Source: Calditrichota bacterium (GTDB lineage: Bacteria; Zhuqueibacterota; Zhuqueibacteria; Zhuqueibacterales; Geothermadaptataceae). Taken from it: a stretch of DNA of 64,000 bases. The notes under the pieces are model-generated. The model saw only the letters and a list, made by a program, of their open reading frames with translations. It was not told the origin of the DNA and made no database searches. Location of the stretch: positions 856,186-920,185 of the forward strand of contig QQUE01000007.1 in assembly GCA_008501765.1 (NCBI GenBank), written 5' to 3'. The position numbers and the translations under genes are program-made. Below are positions 63,784-64,000 of the stretch, one piece after another; positions within the stretch are counted from its first letter, which is position 1, and every line of letters starts with the position of its first letter.

Positions 63784-64000
63784 TTAGACTTTTGCCGCAA
63801 TCCGTTTGATCAGCACAATCACCACGGCGGCAAAACCAATCAGCATCAAAAAAGAAATGATGATTAAAGCAACCATAACGATGCTTGGATTTTTAAAAAA
63901 ATCCTGCGGTTTCATGCTGGAAATAACTTCAATATTCATTCCTGGATTGCGGTAATTCTCTGGCACATCCGGGATATTGTTATTGTCGATATCCGGGAAG
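63784..64000 (-). CDS. Partial membrane protein, cut by the window edge
   Basis: The minus-strand frame stays open to the right edge, so the gene continues beyond the window; a GTG at 63966 is probably internal. What is visible ends with one transmembrane helix (V-A-L-I-I-I-S-F-L-M-L-I) and a short basic tail. It is preceded by an N/D/P-rich, proline-containing linker. A C-terminally anchored protein is likely; the family cannot be told. Confidence 0.5.
   Translation of the reverse strand, partial: FPDIDNNNIPDVPENYRNPGMNIEVISSMKPQDFFKNPSIVMVALIIISFLMLIGFAAVVIVLIKRIAAKV

Overview
The window looks like a chromosomal segment of a Gram-negative bacterium of the FCB superphylum, most likely Calditrichota, KSB1 or a relative. 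The lineage is inferred from three things: a secreted protein ending in a sorting-type tail with an N-Q-N-Y-P-N-P-F-N-P motif (17245-21276), lipoprotein signal peptides (LTSC, LASC and SSAC boxes), and AAGGAG-type ribosome binding sites. No rRNA or other decisive marker is present. Most of the window is moderately AT-rich housekeeping sequence with long gene-poor spacers full of palindromic repeats.

Layout. 1-2.2 kb: a PstS-like periplasmic protein and a sensor kinase. 2.2-4.8 kb: repeats, then leuA behind a complete attenuator (promoter, leucine-rich leader peptide, terminator). 5.3-6.0 kb: a tandem array of about 118-bp palindromic units. 6.1-11.5 kb: an NAD salvage cluster (pncB, nadE, the Nudix regulator nrtR, pncA) with a probable NrtR operator at the pncB promoter. 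11.5-13.4 kb: SanA-like and beta-lactamase-fold proteins. 13.9-16.6 kb: a DUF432-MscS-CorA envelope and ion operon. 17.2-21.3 kb: a large secreted nuclease. 21.7-23.6 kb: two unrecognised envelope proteins. 23.6-26.4 kb: a DUF4242/cyclase-like/AraC fusion regulator followed by a nitrilase and a DinB-like protein. 27.0-29.2 kb: an AT-rich three-gene cassette (membrane protein, PP2C-like phosphatase, amino-acid-kinase-like protein), the best candidate in the window for an undescribed system. 29.6-39.3 kb: DUF362, DUF6599, GNAT, an efflux/hydrolase operon, two paralogous TPR proteins and a GH2-like protein. 39.3-40.2 kb: a scar with an IS3 fragment, a 5'-truncated tRNA and an intact tRNA-Gly. 40.4-44.1 kb: mutL-miaA-metallophosphoesterase. 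44.7-49.3 kb: phosphofructokinase, an AHSA1 protein, a TIM-barrel isomerase and a SpoIIE phosphatase. 49.8-53.4 kb: the Leloir genes galT-galM-galK. 54.1-56.0 kb: an M61 peptidase. 56.2-59.6 kb: a second AT-rich accessory island (TPR/HhH membrane protein, trypsin-like protease, HEPN-like protein) carrying what reads as an integron attC site. 60.0-64.0 kb: an AstE/AspA-family enzyme, a GT39-like membrane protein, DUF547 and a partial membrane protein.

Functional links. Leucine synthesis appears to be controlled by ribosome stalling. NAD salvage appears to be controlled by NrtR. The gal genes feed glycolysis, where the phosphofructokinase acts. The two AT-rich islands have the composition, gene types and compact organisation of horizontally acquired conflict or stress modules, but their functions are inferred only. 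At least five families of non-coding palindromic repeats recur in the spacers.
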